DNA from: CAYMUC01 sp964393535
Lineage (GTDB): Bacteria; Actinomycetota; Acidimicrobiia; Acidimicrobiales; Ilumatobacteraceae
Direction: 5' to 3'
NCBI GenBank assembly: GCA_964393535.1
Contig: CAYMUC010000008.1
Span: 1-50,883 of the forward strand
Length of the DNA stretch: 50,883 nt
Positions 31,392 through 39,762 of this stretch are shown piece after piece. A program made the translations under genes and the position numbers. The stretch's first letter is position 1, and every line of letters starts with the position of its first letter. The notes below the pieces were generated by a model. That model made no database searches. It worked only from the letters and a program-made list of their open reading frames with translations, and was not told the DNA's origin.

Positions 31392-32171
31392 ATGGCAGTC
31401 ACGACACCGCAGGTGCAGACTTCGTCGTCCGAGCCTGGTGGCCGAACCGGCACCGGGACCCGGACCACTCGTTGGCTGGGTGTGTTGTGTTGGGTGGGCG
31501 TCGCATGGCTGGTCGTGTCGGGTCTGCTGTTGTCTCCCCGTGATGTCGTGCAGGGTGAATCGGTTCGCATCATGTACGTCCACGTGCCATCGGCGTGGAT
31601 CGCCTACCTGGCCTTCGTGGTCACCGCCATCTCGTCGGCTGCCTACCTCTGGCCCCGCACCAGGTCGCTCACGTGGGACCGCATCGCCGGTGCCTCCGCC
31701 GAGATCGGCGTGTTGTTCATGGGCATCACCTTGGTCAGTGGCATGTTGTGGGGGCGCATCACGTGGGGCGTGTTCTGGCAGTGGGATCCTCGTCTCACCA
31801 CCACGGCGTTCCTGTTCGTCACCTTCATCGGATACCTCGCCGTGCGGGGGCTCGGGGGTTCGCACCAGCAGCGGGCGCGCCGGTCCGCCGTGCTGGGCTT
31901 GCTCGCCGTACTGGAGATTCCCCTCGTGCACTTCAGCGTGGTCCTGTGGCGGTCGCTGCACCAGGAGGCCTCGGTGCTGAACCCCAGTGGTGACGTGGAA
32001 CTCGACGGGTTCATGCTGTTCACGCTGTTCACCGGAGTCATCGTGTTCACGCTGCTGTACGTATGGATCTTGCTGCATCGCCAGCGGGTGTTGTGGCTGC
32101 AGGATCATCACGACGACACCGGTCTCGAACTCGCCTTGAGCGCCCGCCGCGCCGAGGAGGGGGCGCGCTGA
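31392..32171 (+). CDS. ccmC: Haem transfer protein CcmC (WWD domain)
   Basis: The 259-residue membrane protein carries the tryptophan-rich haem-binding region WGVFWQWDPRLTT at 125-137 and the flanking histidines H64 (MYVHVPSAW) and H180 (LVHFSVVLWRSLHQ). CcmC loads haem onto CcmE with the help of CcmD. ATG 31392 begins after a gap of 8 bases from ccmB. Its TGA overlaps the start of ccmD by one base. Confidence 0.95.
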   Translation: MAVTTPQVQTSSSEPGGRTGTGTRTTRWLGVLCWVGVAWLVVSGLLLSPRDVVQGESVRIMYVHVPSAWIAYLAFVVTAISSAAYLWPRTRSLTWDRIAGASAEIGVLFMGITLVSGMLWGRITWGVFWQWDPRLTTTAFLFVTFIGYLAVRGLGGSHQQRARRSAVLGLLAVLEIPLVHFSVVLWRSLHQEASVLNPSGDVELDGFMLFTLFTGVIVFTLLYVWILLHRQRVLWLQDHHDDTGLELALSARRAEEGAR

Positions 32172-32305
32172 TGGACGACTTCGGCTACATCTTCGCCAGT
32201 TACGCCCTCACGTTGGCAGGTATCGGGGTCCTGGTTCGCTGGACCTTGCGCCGAGGCCGTCGACTGTCCCGTTCCGTCAGTAGGGAGGATCTACCGTGGA
32301 CCTGA
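32171..32305 (+). CDS. ccmD: Small membrane protein, CcmD-like
   Basis: The 44-residue protein starts at ATG 32171 (TGATG with ccmC) and reads MDDFGYIFASYALTLAGIGV, then a basic C-terminal tail. CcmD proteins are 40-70 residues with a single helix and this kind of Y-I-x-x-S-Y-x-x-T opening, so the call rests on both sequence and position. It would bind CcmC and CcmE and promote release of holo-CcmE. Its end overlaps ccmE by 10 bases. Confidence 0.82.
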   Translation: MDDFGYIFASYALTLAGIGVLVRWTLRRGRRLSRSVSREDLPWT

Positions 32306-32817
32306 CCCCCCGTACCGCTGCCGAGGCGACCGAGACGGCTCGTGATGCGCCGTCCCGTTCTGCGCGGCGGCGACGACGAGTGGTGCCCATCCTGGTGCTG
32401 ACTGCCGTGGTCGCTCTCGGCGGCTTCATGGTCACCCGGTTCCTCGCCTCGGCCATCGACTACTACTGCAATGTCGACGAGATCGGTGTCCGCCCGGGTT
32501 GTGACGACGAACGGCGCCTTCGCGTGCAGGGCAGCGTGGTCGAGGGTTCGGTCCAGGCCGACATCGCAGCGACCACCTTCGACATCGCCTTCAACGGGGT
32601 GGTGCTCCCGGTGCGCTACGCCGGTCAACCCGGAGGCATTTTCCAAGAGTGCATCCCGGTGATCGTGCACGGCCGTTTCGACGGTGGCACCTTCCAGGGT
32701 GACCGGGTCGAGGTCCGTCACTCCAACGAGTACGCCGAGGCCCACGAGGACCGCATCGACGAGGCCCGCTCTGCGGCCTGCGTCATGGCCGACGCCGACT
32801 ACGGCGCCACGTCATGA
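32296..32817 (+). CDS. ccmE: Haem chaperone CcmE, four-cysteine variant
   Basis: The 173-residue protein has an N-terminal basic region, one membrane helix (29-50) and an OB-fold soluble domain. The haem-binding histidine site is HSNEY, with His142 and Tyr146 in the HxxxY spacing known for CcmE. Unusually, the soluble domain also has Cys58, Cys69, Cys119 and Cys162, which could form two disulfides; classical CcmE has few cysteines. GTG 32296 overlaps ccmD. The stop overlaps ccmF in ATGA. Confidence 0.87.
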   Translation: MDLTPRTAAEATETARDAPSRSARRRRRVVPILVLTAVVALGGFMVTRFLASAIDYYCNVDEIGVRPGCDDERRLRVQGSVVEGSVQADIAATTFDIAFNGVVLPVRYAGQPGGIFQECIPVIVHGRFDGGTFQGDRVEVRHSNEYAEAHEDRIDEARSAACVMADADYGATS

Positions 32818-34772
32818 CCGGAGTCCTGGGTCGCGCCGCTCTCCTCCTCGGACTACTGTCGTGCGCCTTCGGCATCATCACCGTGGTTGCCGGCATCCGG
32901 GCTCATGACCAACGGTTGCTCAGAACCGCCGGTCGGTACTCGTGGATGGCCTTCGCCGGAGCCGTCGTGGCCTTCGGCCTCATGGAGTACGCCCTGATCA
33001 CTCGCGACTTCTCCCTCGCCTACGTGCAGCAGGTCGGCTCGCACGCCACGCCCACGCTCTACAACATCACGGCGATCTGGAGCGCTCTCGAGGGGTCCAT
33101 CTTGCTGTGGGTCCTGGTGCTGGCCGGCTGCACGGTGGCCGTCGCCATGCGGTTCCGCCGCCGCCTCGGAGACGAGCTGGTGGGCTGGGCCTTGGTGGTC
33201 ATGTTCGCAGTCGGGTTGTTCTTCTTCGCCTTGTCGTTCGGACCGGCGAATCCCTTCGCTGCAGGGGCCGCAGGCGTCACCGACGGGCCGGGCCCCAACC
33301 CCTTGCTGCAGAACCACATCCTCGTGGTCTTCCACCCGCCCATCCTCTACCTCGGCTACGTGGGCCTCACCGTGCCCTTCGCCTTCGCCATCGCCGCCCT
33401 CATCACCGGTCGAGTGGGGGAGGGCTGGCTGCTCGAGACCCGACGTTGGGCGGTTGCCGCATGGGGGTGTCTCACCCTTGGCATCATCCTGGGTGGCTGG
33501 TGGAGTTACGAGGTGCTGGGGTGGAGCGGCGTGTGGGCATGGGACCCGGTCGAGAACGCCAGCCTGCTGCCGTGGCTCACCGGCACCGCCTACATCCACT
33601 CGGTGCTGGTGCAGGAACGACGCGGCATGTTGCGCGTGTGGAACCTCTCGTTGCTCGTCGCCACGTTCAGCCTGACCATCCTGGGTACCTTCCTCACGCG
33701 CAGCGGTGTGATCAACAGCGTCCATGCCTTCAGCGAAGGCTCGGTCGGGCCTTGGTTGCTGGCGTTCTTTGCCGTCCTCGTCGTGGTGTCGGTGGGCCTC
33801 ATCGGCTGGCGTGGCGACCGTCTACGGTCGCCCGGAGTCATCGACTCTCCGTTGTCGCGCGAAGGTGCGTTCCTCGCCAACAACGTGTTGTTCGGTGTCT
33901 TCGCCTTCGTCGTGTTGCTGGGCACGGTGTTCCCACTGGTGGTCGAGGCGCTTCAGGATCGACAGATCGTGGTGGGGGAGCCGTTCTTCGACCGCCTGTC
34001 GGTGCCCTTGGGCATCACATTGTTGTTCCTCATGGCCGTGGCTCCGGTGCTCCCCTGGCGAAAGGCCTCGGGCGAGTTGCTGCGGGAGCGACTGTTCTGG
34101 CCTGCGTGGTGCGGTGTCATCGCCGTTGCGGTCCCCGTGGCCTTCGGTGCCAGTGGATTCGCCACACCCTTGGCATTCTTCCTCGGTGGCTTCGCCGCAG
34201 GCGCAGCACTTCGCCAGGTCGTGTTGGCCACTCGTCGCCAGGGTTGGCGGGGCTTCGTAGGGCGTGCCAACGGAGGCATGATCGTGCACCTCGGGGTCAT
34301 TCTCATCGCCGTGGCGTTGGCGGCATCCAACTCCTATACACGCAGCCAGGAACTGCGACTGGAACTAGGTCAGGTCGCCAATTTCGGAGGCCACACCTTC
34401 GAGTTCGTGGGCTTCGAACAGACCAGTGACGCCCGTTCGTCGTCGGTTCGCGCAGGAGTGCGCATCGACGGTGGCCAGGTGTACGAACCTGCACTGCACA
34501 CCTTCGTCCGCTTCGGTCAGAACATCGGCACGCCCTCGGTGCGGACAGGCATCGTGAAGGATCTCTACCTCACTCTCGAGCCACCCGTTCAGCCCGATGG
34601 TGACACCGCCCGCATCAAGGTGTTCATCAAGCCGATGATCCTGTGGATGTGGATCGGAGCCGGACTCATGGCTCTGGGCACGGTGTTGGCGTTGTTCCCC
34701 GGGCATCGCCGTCGCCGACCCACCGATCCCGTGTCGGCTCCTCTGCCGGTGTCGGTTGGCGCCGATGACTGA
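32814..34772 (+). CDS. ccmF: Haem lyase subunit CcmF
   Basis: The 652-residue polytopic protein has the CcmF WWD domain GGWWSYEVLGWSGVWAWDP near 227-245, the histidine pair in LLQNHILVVFHPP (168, 174), H262 and LTRSGVINSVHAF. The C-terminal periplasmic domain (about 510-600) and last helix (about 610-635) are also present. It ligates haem to apocytochrome c together with CcmH. It overlaps ccmE upstream (ATGA) and ccmG downstream. Confidence 0.96.
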   Translation: MTGVLGRAALLLGLLSCAFGIITVVAGIRAHDQRLLRTAGRYSWMAFAGAVVAFGLMEYALITRDFSLAYVQQVGSHATPTLYNITAIWSALEGSILLWVLVLAGCTVAVAMRFRRRLGDELVGWALVVMFAVGLFFFALSFGPANPFAAGAAGVTDGPGPNPLLQNHILVVFHPPILYLGYVGLTVPFAFAIAALITGRVGEGWLLETRRWAVAAWGCLTLGIILGGWWSYEVLGWSGVWAWDPVENASLLPWLTGTAYIHSVLVQERRGMLRVWNLSLLVATFSLTILGTFLTRSGVINSVHAFSEGSVGPWLLAFFAVLVVVSVGLIGWRGDRLRSPGVIDSPLSREGAFLANNVLFGVFAFVVLLGTVFPLVVEALQDRQIVVGEPFFDRLSVPLGITLLFLMAVAPVLPWRKASGELLRERLFWPAWCGVIAVAVPVAFGASGFATPLAFFLGGFAAGAALRQVVLATRRQGWRGFVGRANGGMIVHLGVILIAVALAASNSYTRSQELRLELGQVANFGGHTFEFVGFEQTSDARSSSVRAGVRIDGGQVYEPALHTFVRFGQNIGTPSVRTGIVKDLYLTLEPPVQPDGDTARIKVFIKPMILWMWIGAGLMALGTVLALFPGHRRRRPTDPVSAPLPVSVGADD

Positions 34773-35343
34773 CACCAGCACCACCACCCCCGAGACACCT
34801 CGGCGGCGACGTCTCGCTCCCTTCGCTGCGGCGGGCGTGGGTCTGGTGATCGTGGCGTTGCTGTGGATCTTGGCTCAGGCCGAGCCGGGTGACTCCACGT
34901 CGGCCGACTCGCCTCTGCTGGGACGGCCCGCGCCGGCTGTGGTGTCCACCACCACGAGCGACGCGCCCTTCGACCTGAGCCGTCGCAAAGGCTCCTGGGT
35001 GCTGTTGAACTTCTTCAACTCCACGTGCGTGCCCTGTATTCGTGAACATCCGGAGTTGGTGGCGTTCCACGACCAGCAACGTGGTCTCACCGGCGGTGCC
35101 GAGTTGTACACGGTCATCTGGGACGATCGAGAGGAGGCTGTCGAGGCCTGGTTCGCCGCCAATGGCGGTGACTGGCCTCGGGTGCGGGATCCCGAGGGCA
35201 CCATCGGTGTGGCCTTTGGCGTGGCCCGAGTTCCCGAGACCTGGATCATCGACCCCAACGGGTTCGTGCGACTTCGCATCCTGGGTGAAGTCACCGCCGA
35301 GTTCCTCACGGAACGCCTCGACGAACTCGGTGCGTCGTCGTGA
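34765..35343 (+). CDS. ccmG: Thioredoxin-like protein CcmG/DsbE
   Basis: The 192-residue protein has one N-terminal membrane helix (about 20-38) and a periplasmic thioredoxin fold with active site C88-V-P-C91, followed by VPETWIIDPNGFVRLRILGEV, which contains the cis-proline. The residue before the first cysteine is Thr rather than the usual Trp. In System I this protein helps to reduce the CXXCH thiols. ATG 34765 is chosen over TTG 34756; its ATGACTGA overlaps the ccmF stop. Confidence 0.92.
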   Translation: MTDTSTTTPETPRRRRLAPFAAAGVGLVIVALLWILAQAEPGDSTSADSPLLGRPAPAVVSTTTSDAPFDLSRRKGSWVLLNFFNSTCVPCIREHPELVAFHDQQRGLTGGAELYTVIWDDREEAVEAWFAANGGDWPRVRDPEGTIGVAFGVARVPETWIIDPNGFVRLRILGEVTAEFLTERLDELGASS

Positions 35344-35852
35344 GCGCAGCGCGTCGTTGGAACCGGTCCGTCAAGGGTTGGATCGGTTGGGTGGTCATGA
35401 TCGTTGCCCTGGTGGGCGTGATCGCGGTGGCCGCCGATCGCGATCGCGGTCCCAGCACACAACAGGACCGCGTCGAGGTGATCGCCAAACGGTTGGCGTG
35501 CCCCACCTGCGATGGTGAGAGCGTCGCAGTGTCACGGGCCCCGGCTGCTGTGGCTATTCGCAACGAGATCGCTCGCCAGGTCATCGCCGGCCAGTTGACC
35601 GACGACGAGATCGTTGCCGAGATCGAGGCCAGTTTCGGAGGCCGAGTGCTGCTGGTACCCCGAGCCGGTGGCTTGGATGCCCTGGTGTGGGTCCTTCCCG
35701 TCACGGTGGCGGTGTTGGCGATCGCATCGCTTGCCGTGGCCTTCCGACGGTGGCGTCGTGACAGCGAGGCCCTGGCTGCGCCCACCGATGACGACCGTGC
35801 GTTGGTCGCCGAAGCACTGGCACGTGAGCAGTCTCAGGACGACCACACGTGA
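35340..35852 (+). CDS. ccmH: Cytochrome c biogenesis protein CcmH
   Basis: The 170-residue protein has a membrane helix (about 16-32), the redox motif LACPTCDGESVAVSRAP (C54, C57) and a second helix (about 113-134). The form of CcmH with two helices is found outside the enterobacteria. It reduces or holds the apocytochrome haem-binding motif for CcmF. GTG 35340 overlaps the ccmG stop (GTGA). The 3' end overlaps the next gene by four bases. Confidence 0.92.
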   Translation: MSAARRWNRSVKGWIGWVVMIVALVGVIAVAADRDRGPSTQQDRVEVIAKRLACPTCDGESVAVSRAPAAVAIRNEIARQVIAGQLTDDEIVAEIEASFGGRVLLVPRAGGLDALVWVLPVTVAVLAIASLAVAFRRWRRDSEALAAPTDDDRALVAEALAREQSQDDHT

Positions 35853-36568
35853 ACCCTGACCGTCTGGCCGAACTGGAATCCGAGCGACGCTTCCTCCTTC
35901 GTTCGCTCGACGACCTCGAGCGGGAGTACGCGGCGGGTGACGTGGACGACGACGACTACTCGACGTTGCGCGACGGCTATGTGACTCGCGCCGCTGCGGT
36001 GCTGCGCGAGATGGAGGAAGGTCGTCGCCAACTGCCCGCCTCAGCACCGAGACGACGCGGTCGCACAGCGGTGATCACGCTCATGGTGGTGGCCCTCGCG
36101 GTCCTGGCTGGCTGGCTGGTGGCACGCGAGTCCGGACAGCGTCTTCCGGGTCAGGTGGCCACGGGCGGGTCCACTGATGATCGACCCGCAGTGCTGCTCA
36201 GCCAGGCCCGAGCGATGGGACTGAACAATCCCCTGGGAACCCTCGAACTGTACGACCGGGTTCTGGCTGTCGATCCCGACAACGTCGAGGCCCTGACCTA
36301 CCGAGCGTGGCTGTTGTCGCTGGTGGCCGCCACGGCGTCACCCGAGGTGATGGACGCCGCACAGGCCAGGTCTCGGGCCGATCTTGCTCGGGCCATCGAA
36401 CTCGATGCGGCCTACGCCGACGCCTGGTGCTTCTCGGGCATTCTGGGACTGCGTGCCGGGGATCCCGCCGACGAGGTCCGCGAGCGTCTCGACCGGTGTC
36501 TGGCCGCTCAGCCACCCGGTGAGGTCCGCGGCCTGGTCGAGGGTGTCCTCGCTCAACTGGACGAATGA
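35849..36568 (+). CDS. ccmI: CcmI/CycH-like TPR protein
   Basis: The 239-residue protein has an N-terminal cytoplasmic helical part with LRSLDDLEREYAAGDVDDDDY, a membrane helix at about 72-91, and a C-terminal TPR region (LGTLELYDRVLAVDPDNVEALTYRAWLLSL, ADLARAIELDAAYADAWCFSGILGL). CcmI binds apocytochrome c as a chaperone for the haem lyase. GTG 35849 overlaps the ccmH stop. The last codon is only 2 bases from the end of the convergent phosphatase gene. Confidence 0.83.
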   Translation: MNPDRLAELESERRFLLRSLDDLEREYAAGDVDDDDYSTLRDGYVTRAAAVLREMEEGRRQLPASAPRRRGRTAVITLMVVALAVLAGWLVARESGQRLPGQVATGGSTDDRPAVLLSQARAMGLNNPLGTLELYDRVLAVDPDNVEALTYRAWLLSLVAATASPEVMDAAQARSRADLARAIELDAAYADAWCFSGILGLRAGDPADEVRERLDRCLAAQPPGEVRGLVEGVLAQLDE

Positions 36569-36570
36569 CG

Positions 36571-37062
36571 TCAGGCTTCGGGCGGGGCCCAGGCCCGCAG
36601 CAGACCCACCGAGGTCGACCGTTCACCCGTGGGGTCGGGAACCTGGATGAGTTCCCACACCACGCCTTTACGCCAGTCGGGCATCGTCGCCAGCAGCGCC
36701 CCTCGTCTCACCAGTGCCTGCACCAGTTCGGGGATCAGATCACCATGCGTGCAGAACACCGTGCCGTCGGGTGCGTCTTCCAGTAACTGCAGTGCTGGTT
36801 CGAAGGGTTCGCCTTCACGCAAGCGCTCTTCGTCGCACACGTCGACGCCACGACGTTCGGCCAGCGGTACCAGTGTCTGTCGGCAGCGCAGGTAAGGACT
36901 CGACAACAACGGCCCGGTCGCCAACGACTCCAGGGTGTCGGCCAGTGCCGTCGCCTGGCGCCAGCCGGCGTTGGACAGCGGACGGAGTTCATCGTCGGTG
37001 TGCCAGTCACGGCGTTGCCCGGCTTTGGCATGTCGCACCAGGTACTTCGCCACTGAAGTCAC
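36571..37062 (-). CDS. Histidine phosphatase family protein, SixA-like
   Basis: The 163-residue protein begins with the phosphatase motif YLVRHAKAG (His11, the phospho-acceptor), followed by WRQATALADTLE, SSPYLRCRQT and TVFCTHGDLIPELV with the second histidine. This is the SixA branch of the histidine acid phosphatase family, which removes phosphate from phosphohistidine proteins; other small-molecule substrates cannot be excluded. It starts at GTG 37062, with GTG 37053 as an alternative. Confidence 0.87.
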   Translation of the reverse strand: MTSVAKYLVRHAKAGQRRDWHTDDELRPLSNAGWRQATALADTLESLATGPLLSSPYLRCRQTLVPLAERRGVDVCDEERLREGEPFEPALQLLEDAPDGTVFCTHGDLIPELVQALVRRGALLATMPDWRKGVVWELIQVPDPTGERSTSVGLLRAWAPPEA

Positions 37063-37119
37063 GGTAGTGCCGAGGTCGTGAACGGCCCCAAAGCACCAGG
37101 TGAACAGCAGTCGATGTCG

Positions 37120-37464
37120 TCAGTCCCAGCCCAGTTCCACGAGTCGGTCGTCGTCGATGCCGAAGTGGTGGGCCACTTCGTGCAGCACCGTGATGCGTAT
37201 CTCGTCGCTCAGATGCGCGAGGTCGTGGCACATCTCGCACAGTGCCAACCGGTAGATCCAGATCACGTCGGGCAACAACAGCGAACCATCACCTCGTTCG
37301 GTGAGGGGAACACCGTCGTAGAGCCCCAGCAGGGTCGGCTCGGTCGGATGTCGGTCGTCGATCTGGACGACCACGTTGTCCATGGCTGCGGCCAGGGCTG
37401 GTGGCAACATGTCCAGCGCCTCACGTACCAGTTGGTCGAAGTGGTAGCGGGGAACCTCGACCAT
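37120..37464 (-). CDS. Zincin-like metallopeptidase, minimal HExxH type
   Basis: The 114-residue protein carries LHEVAHHFGIDDDRLVELG near its C-terminus, with the zinc-binding HEVAH motif at 95-99 and a downstream Asp/Glu as a likely third ligand. Short proteins of this type (zincin-like metallopeptidase family) are widespread in actinobacteria; substrate unknown. It follows mrp by 14 bases on the same strand, so the two may be co-transcribed. Confidence 0.85.
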   Translation of the reverse strand: MVEVPRYHFDQLVREALDMLPPALAAAMDNVVVQIDDRHPTEPTLLGLYDGVPLTERGDGSLLLPDVIWIYRLALCEMCHDLAHLSDEIRITVLHEVAHHFGIDDDRLVELGWD

Positions 37465-37478
37465 GACCGACCGGCGCG

Positions 37479-38621
37479 TCAGACGATCTTGAGGCTGGCG
37501 CTGAACACCTTCTTGGGTCGCAACTCCACGGCGATCCGTTCGGCAATGGCATGGAATGCACGACCGGCCTCGCTGTCGGGGCTCACCGCCGCGATGGGCC
37601 GACCGTCGTCGCCACCTTCACGAAGTGCCGGCACCAAGGGCAGTTGACCGAGCAGAGGCACACCCAACTCGTCGGCCAACTCGGTGCCACCACCGGACCC
37701 GAAGATCTCGTATCGCTTGCCGTCGTCACCCGTGAACCACGACATGTTCTCGATCACGCCCTTCACCGGCAGGTTCACCTTCGCCGCCATAGCGGCCGAG
37801 AGGCGGGCCACCTTCTGGGCGGCGGCCTGCGGCGTGGTCACCACATACACCTCGCCACGGGGCAGGTACTGACTCAGGCTGATGGCGATGTCGCCGGTAC
37901 CGGGTGGCATGTCCACCAACAGGAAGTCGGGCTCGTCCCAGAACACGTCGGTGAGGAACTGCTCCAAGGCCTTGTGCAGCATGGGACCCCGCCAGATCAC
38001 GGCTTGTCCCTCGGGCACGAAGTAACCAATGGAGATACAGCGCACCCCGTACGACTCGGGGGGAACCAGCATCTGGTCGATCACCACGGGGTCCCGGTCG
38101 GCTCCCAGCATGCGTGGAATGGAGTAGCCGTAGATATCGGCGTCCACCACTCCCACGCTGTGGCCGCGAGCCGCAAGCGCCACGGCCAGGTTGGTGGTCA
38201 CACTCGACTTACCCACACCGCCCTTACCGGAAGCGATCAGCAACGGACGGGTCTTGGACCCCGTCTGAGCGAAGGGGATGGCGCGACCCTCGGCGTGGCC
38301 GTGGGCATGGCCTTGTCCGGCGGTGGCGGCAGGGTCGCCGTGCAGTCGCTGGCGTAGTTCGGCCCGCTCGTCGTCGGTCATCACCGTGAAGTCCAGGGCC
38401 ACTCCCGTCACGCCGGGGAGGGCAGTGACAGCGGAGGTCACCCGGTTCTGGATCTCTTGGCGCAGAGGACAGCCGGCCACGGTCAAGGCCACCAGCACCG
38501 ACACCTGCCCGCCGTCACCCACGTCGACACGACGCAGCATCCCGAGATCGACGATCGACCGGTGCAACTCGGGGTCCTGCACGGGACGGAGGGCGTCGAT
38601 GACCTGGTCTGTGGTGGGCAT
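37479..38621 (-). CDS. mrp: Mrp/ApbC/NBP35-type Fe-S cluster carrier ATPase
   Basis: The 380-residue protein has an N-terminal MIP18/DUF59 domain (4-80, ending in TVMTDDE) with Cys51, then a His-rich linker (HGDPAATAGQGHAHGHAEG). The P-loop ATPase follows, with SGKGGVGKSS (131-140), DIYGYSIPRMLG, and DMPPGTGDIAISLSQ. The classical ApbC CxxC pair after ENMS is absent (ENMSWFTGDDGKRYEIFGSGG), as in other actinobacterial Mrp proteins. It transfers or assembles Fe-S clusters. ATG 38621 has GGAGG 4 bases upstream. It is divergent from a SufR-like regulator. Confidence 0.93.
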   Translation of the reverse strand: MPTTDQVIDALRPVQDPELHRSIVDLGMLRRVDVGDGGQVSVLVALTVAGCPLRQEIQNRVTSAVTALPGVTGVALDFTVMTDDERAELRQRLHGDPAATAGQGHAHGHAEGRAIPFAQTGSKTRPLLIASGKGGVGKSSVTTNLAVALAARGHSVGVVDADIYGYSIPRMLGADRDPVVIDQMLVPPESYGVRCISIGYFVPEGQAVIWRGPMLHKALEQFLTDVFWDEPDFLLVDMPPGTGDIAISLSQYLPRGEVYVVTTPQAAAQKVARLSAAMAAKVNLPVKGVIENMSWFTGDDGKRYEIFGSGGGTELADELGVPLLGQLPLVPALREGGDDGRPIAAVSPDSEAGRAFHAIAERIAVELRPKKVFSASLKIV

Positions 38622-38671
38622 GGTGCCTCCGTGTGTGCTGTCGGGGGTGCTGGCGTACTGACGGGGGCCGC

Positions 38672-38707
38672 CCGGTATTTCTCCTACGGCCATAGGTAGA
38701 ATACCGG
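38672..38707. promoter_or_regulatory. Long dyad at the SufR-like/mrp divergent promoter, with -10 element
   Basis: CCGGTATT at 38672-38679 is an exact inverted repeat of AATACCGG at 38700-38707. Inside it, CCTA (38683-38686) and TAGG (38693-38696) are a second inverted pair, so 26 of the 36 positions pair symmetrically. The plus-strand TAGAAT at 38697-38702 is a plausible -10 box ending 6 bases before the GTG start of the regulator, which suggests a leaderless transcript. A regulator bound here would block its own promoter, and could act on mrp in the other direction. Confidence 0.65.
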
Positions 38708-38708
38708 C

Positions 38709-39440
38709 GTGTCCGATCAGCCGCCCAGCCACGATCTCGCACCGGGTGCCTTCACGGCGACGGTCTCGGCGATCACGTCGGCGTTCGGTGATCCGACCCG
38801 ACGCAGCGTCTATCTCTTCGCTCGTGAGGCCGCTCACGGCGTCACCGCTGCGCAGGTCGCCGATCACTTCGGGCTGCATCCCAACGTGGCGCGGCACCAC
38901 CTCGACAAACTCGCTGCAGGTGGCTACCTCGAGGTGGCGGTGGAGCGTCCCGAGGGTGGTGGTGCGGGCCGCCCGTCCAAGCACTACCGGCCAGCCACGC
39001 AGGTGTCGCCCCTCGAGGTGTCGGTTCGTAGCGACGATCTGGTGCTCACCTTGCTGGGCCGGGCGTTGGAGCGACTGCCGCATGCCGAGGCCGAACAGTT
39101 GGCCGAGCAAGTGGGTCACGACTACGGGCAGGCATTGGCTCAGGGGCTCTCGGGCGGCGATGCCGTTGCTGGTCAGCGATCCTTGCGCGCAGCGCTGCAG
39201 ACCGTGGCCGATGCACTGACCGCTCACGGGTTCGCAGCTCATGCGGACCAGCGCAACGATCAACTCCGCATCATCAATCAGCACTGCCCCTTCGGTGACG
39301 TTGCCATCGAACACCCCGTGATCTGCGCCGTCGACCGAGGCATGGTGAAGGGAATGTTGTCCACCCTCTACGGCTCGGCCGATGTGGCCACCGCCGCCAG
39401 TCGTCCCCGGGGCGACACGTTCTGCGCCACCACCGTCTGA
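38709..39440 (+). CDS. sufR: SufR-like Fe-S-sensing HTH transcriptional regulator
   Basis: The 243-residue protein has an N-terminal winged helix (SAFGDPTRRSVYLFAREAAHGVTAAQVADHFGLHPNVARHHLDKL) and a C-terminal segment with the SufR cysteines: Cys193 (HCPFGDVAIEHPVIC), Cys206 and Cys239 (GDTFC). SufR-type proteins hold a [4Fe-4S] cluster and repress Fe-S assembly genes when cluster supply is adequate. No suf genes are in the window, but mrp lies directly divergent. GTG 38709 is adjacent to the dyad. The start is placed by the predicted leaderless -10 box and the family length. Confidence 0.85.
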   Translation: MSDQPPSHDLAPGAFTATVSAITSAFGDPTRRSVYLFAREAAHGVTAAQVADHFGLHPNVARHHLDKLAAGGYLEVAVERPEGGGAGRPSKHYRPATQVSPLEVSVRSDDLVLTLLGRALERLPHAEAEQLAEQVGHDYGQALAQGLSGGDAVAGQRSLRAALQTVADALTAHGFAAHADQRNDQLRIINQHCPFGDVAIEHPVICAVDRGMVKGMLSTLYGSADVATAASRPRGDTFCATTV

Positions 39441-39515
39441 GCGCCTGCACCCTCCCCGCCGCTAGGGTCGACGGCGATTTCTCGATCCGCCCGACCGGGC
39501 GCAGGAAGGAGCACC

Positions 39516-39746
39516 GTGGACGTGCGAATCGGCGTCACCCAGGCCCCCCGTGAGCTCACTCTCGAATTGGCCGACGATGGTCAGGACGACGTCGTGGCGG
39601 CCATCGAGGCAGCATTGGCGGGGGCCGTCGATGTGCTGTGGCTCACCGACCGCAAGGGTCGTCGAGTGGCAGTACCCAGCGCAAAGATCGCCTACGTGGA
39701 ACTCAGCGCCGACGTCAGCGGCCGGCGCATAGGGTTCGGCGGCTGA
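39516..39746 (+). CDS. DUF3107 family protein
   Basis: The 76-residue protein is the small actinobacterial DUF3107 family, recognisable from VRIGVTQAPRELTLEL and the closing KIAYVELSADVSGRRIGFGG. Its mycobacterial relative is TB9.4 (Rv3208A). The function is unknown. GTG 39516 has AGGAAGGAG directly upstream. It precedes the first ArsA ATPase by 16 bases, so the three following genes may form one transcript. Confidence 0.85.
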   Translation: MDVRIGVTQAPRELTLELADDGQDDVVAAIEAALAGAVDVLWLTDRKGRRVAVPSAKIAYVELSADVSGRRIGFGG

Positions 39747-39762
39747 TCCAGGGTCGTCCACA

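Noticed and set aside
36571..38621. Phosphatase, protease and mrp as a novel functional operon
   Set aside because: They share a strand, but the SixA-like gene lies 57 bases away with its own start region, and nothing in the sequences links the three functions.
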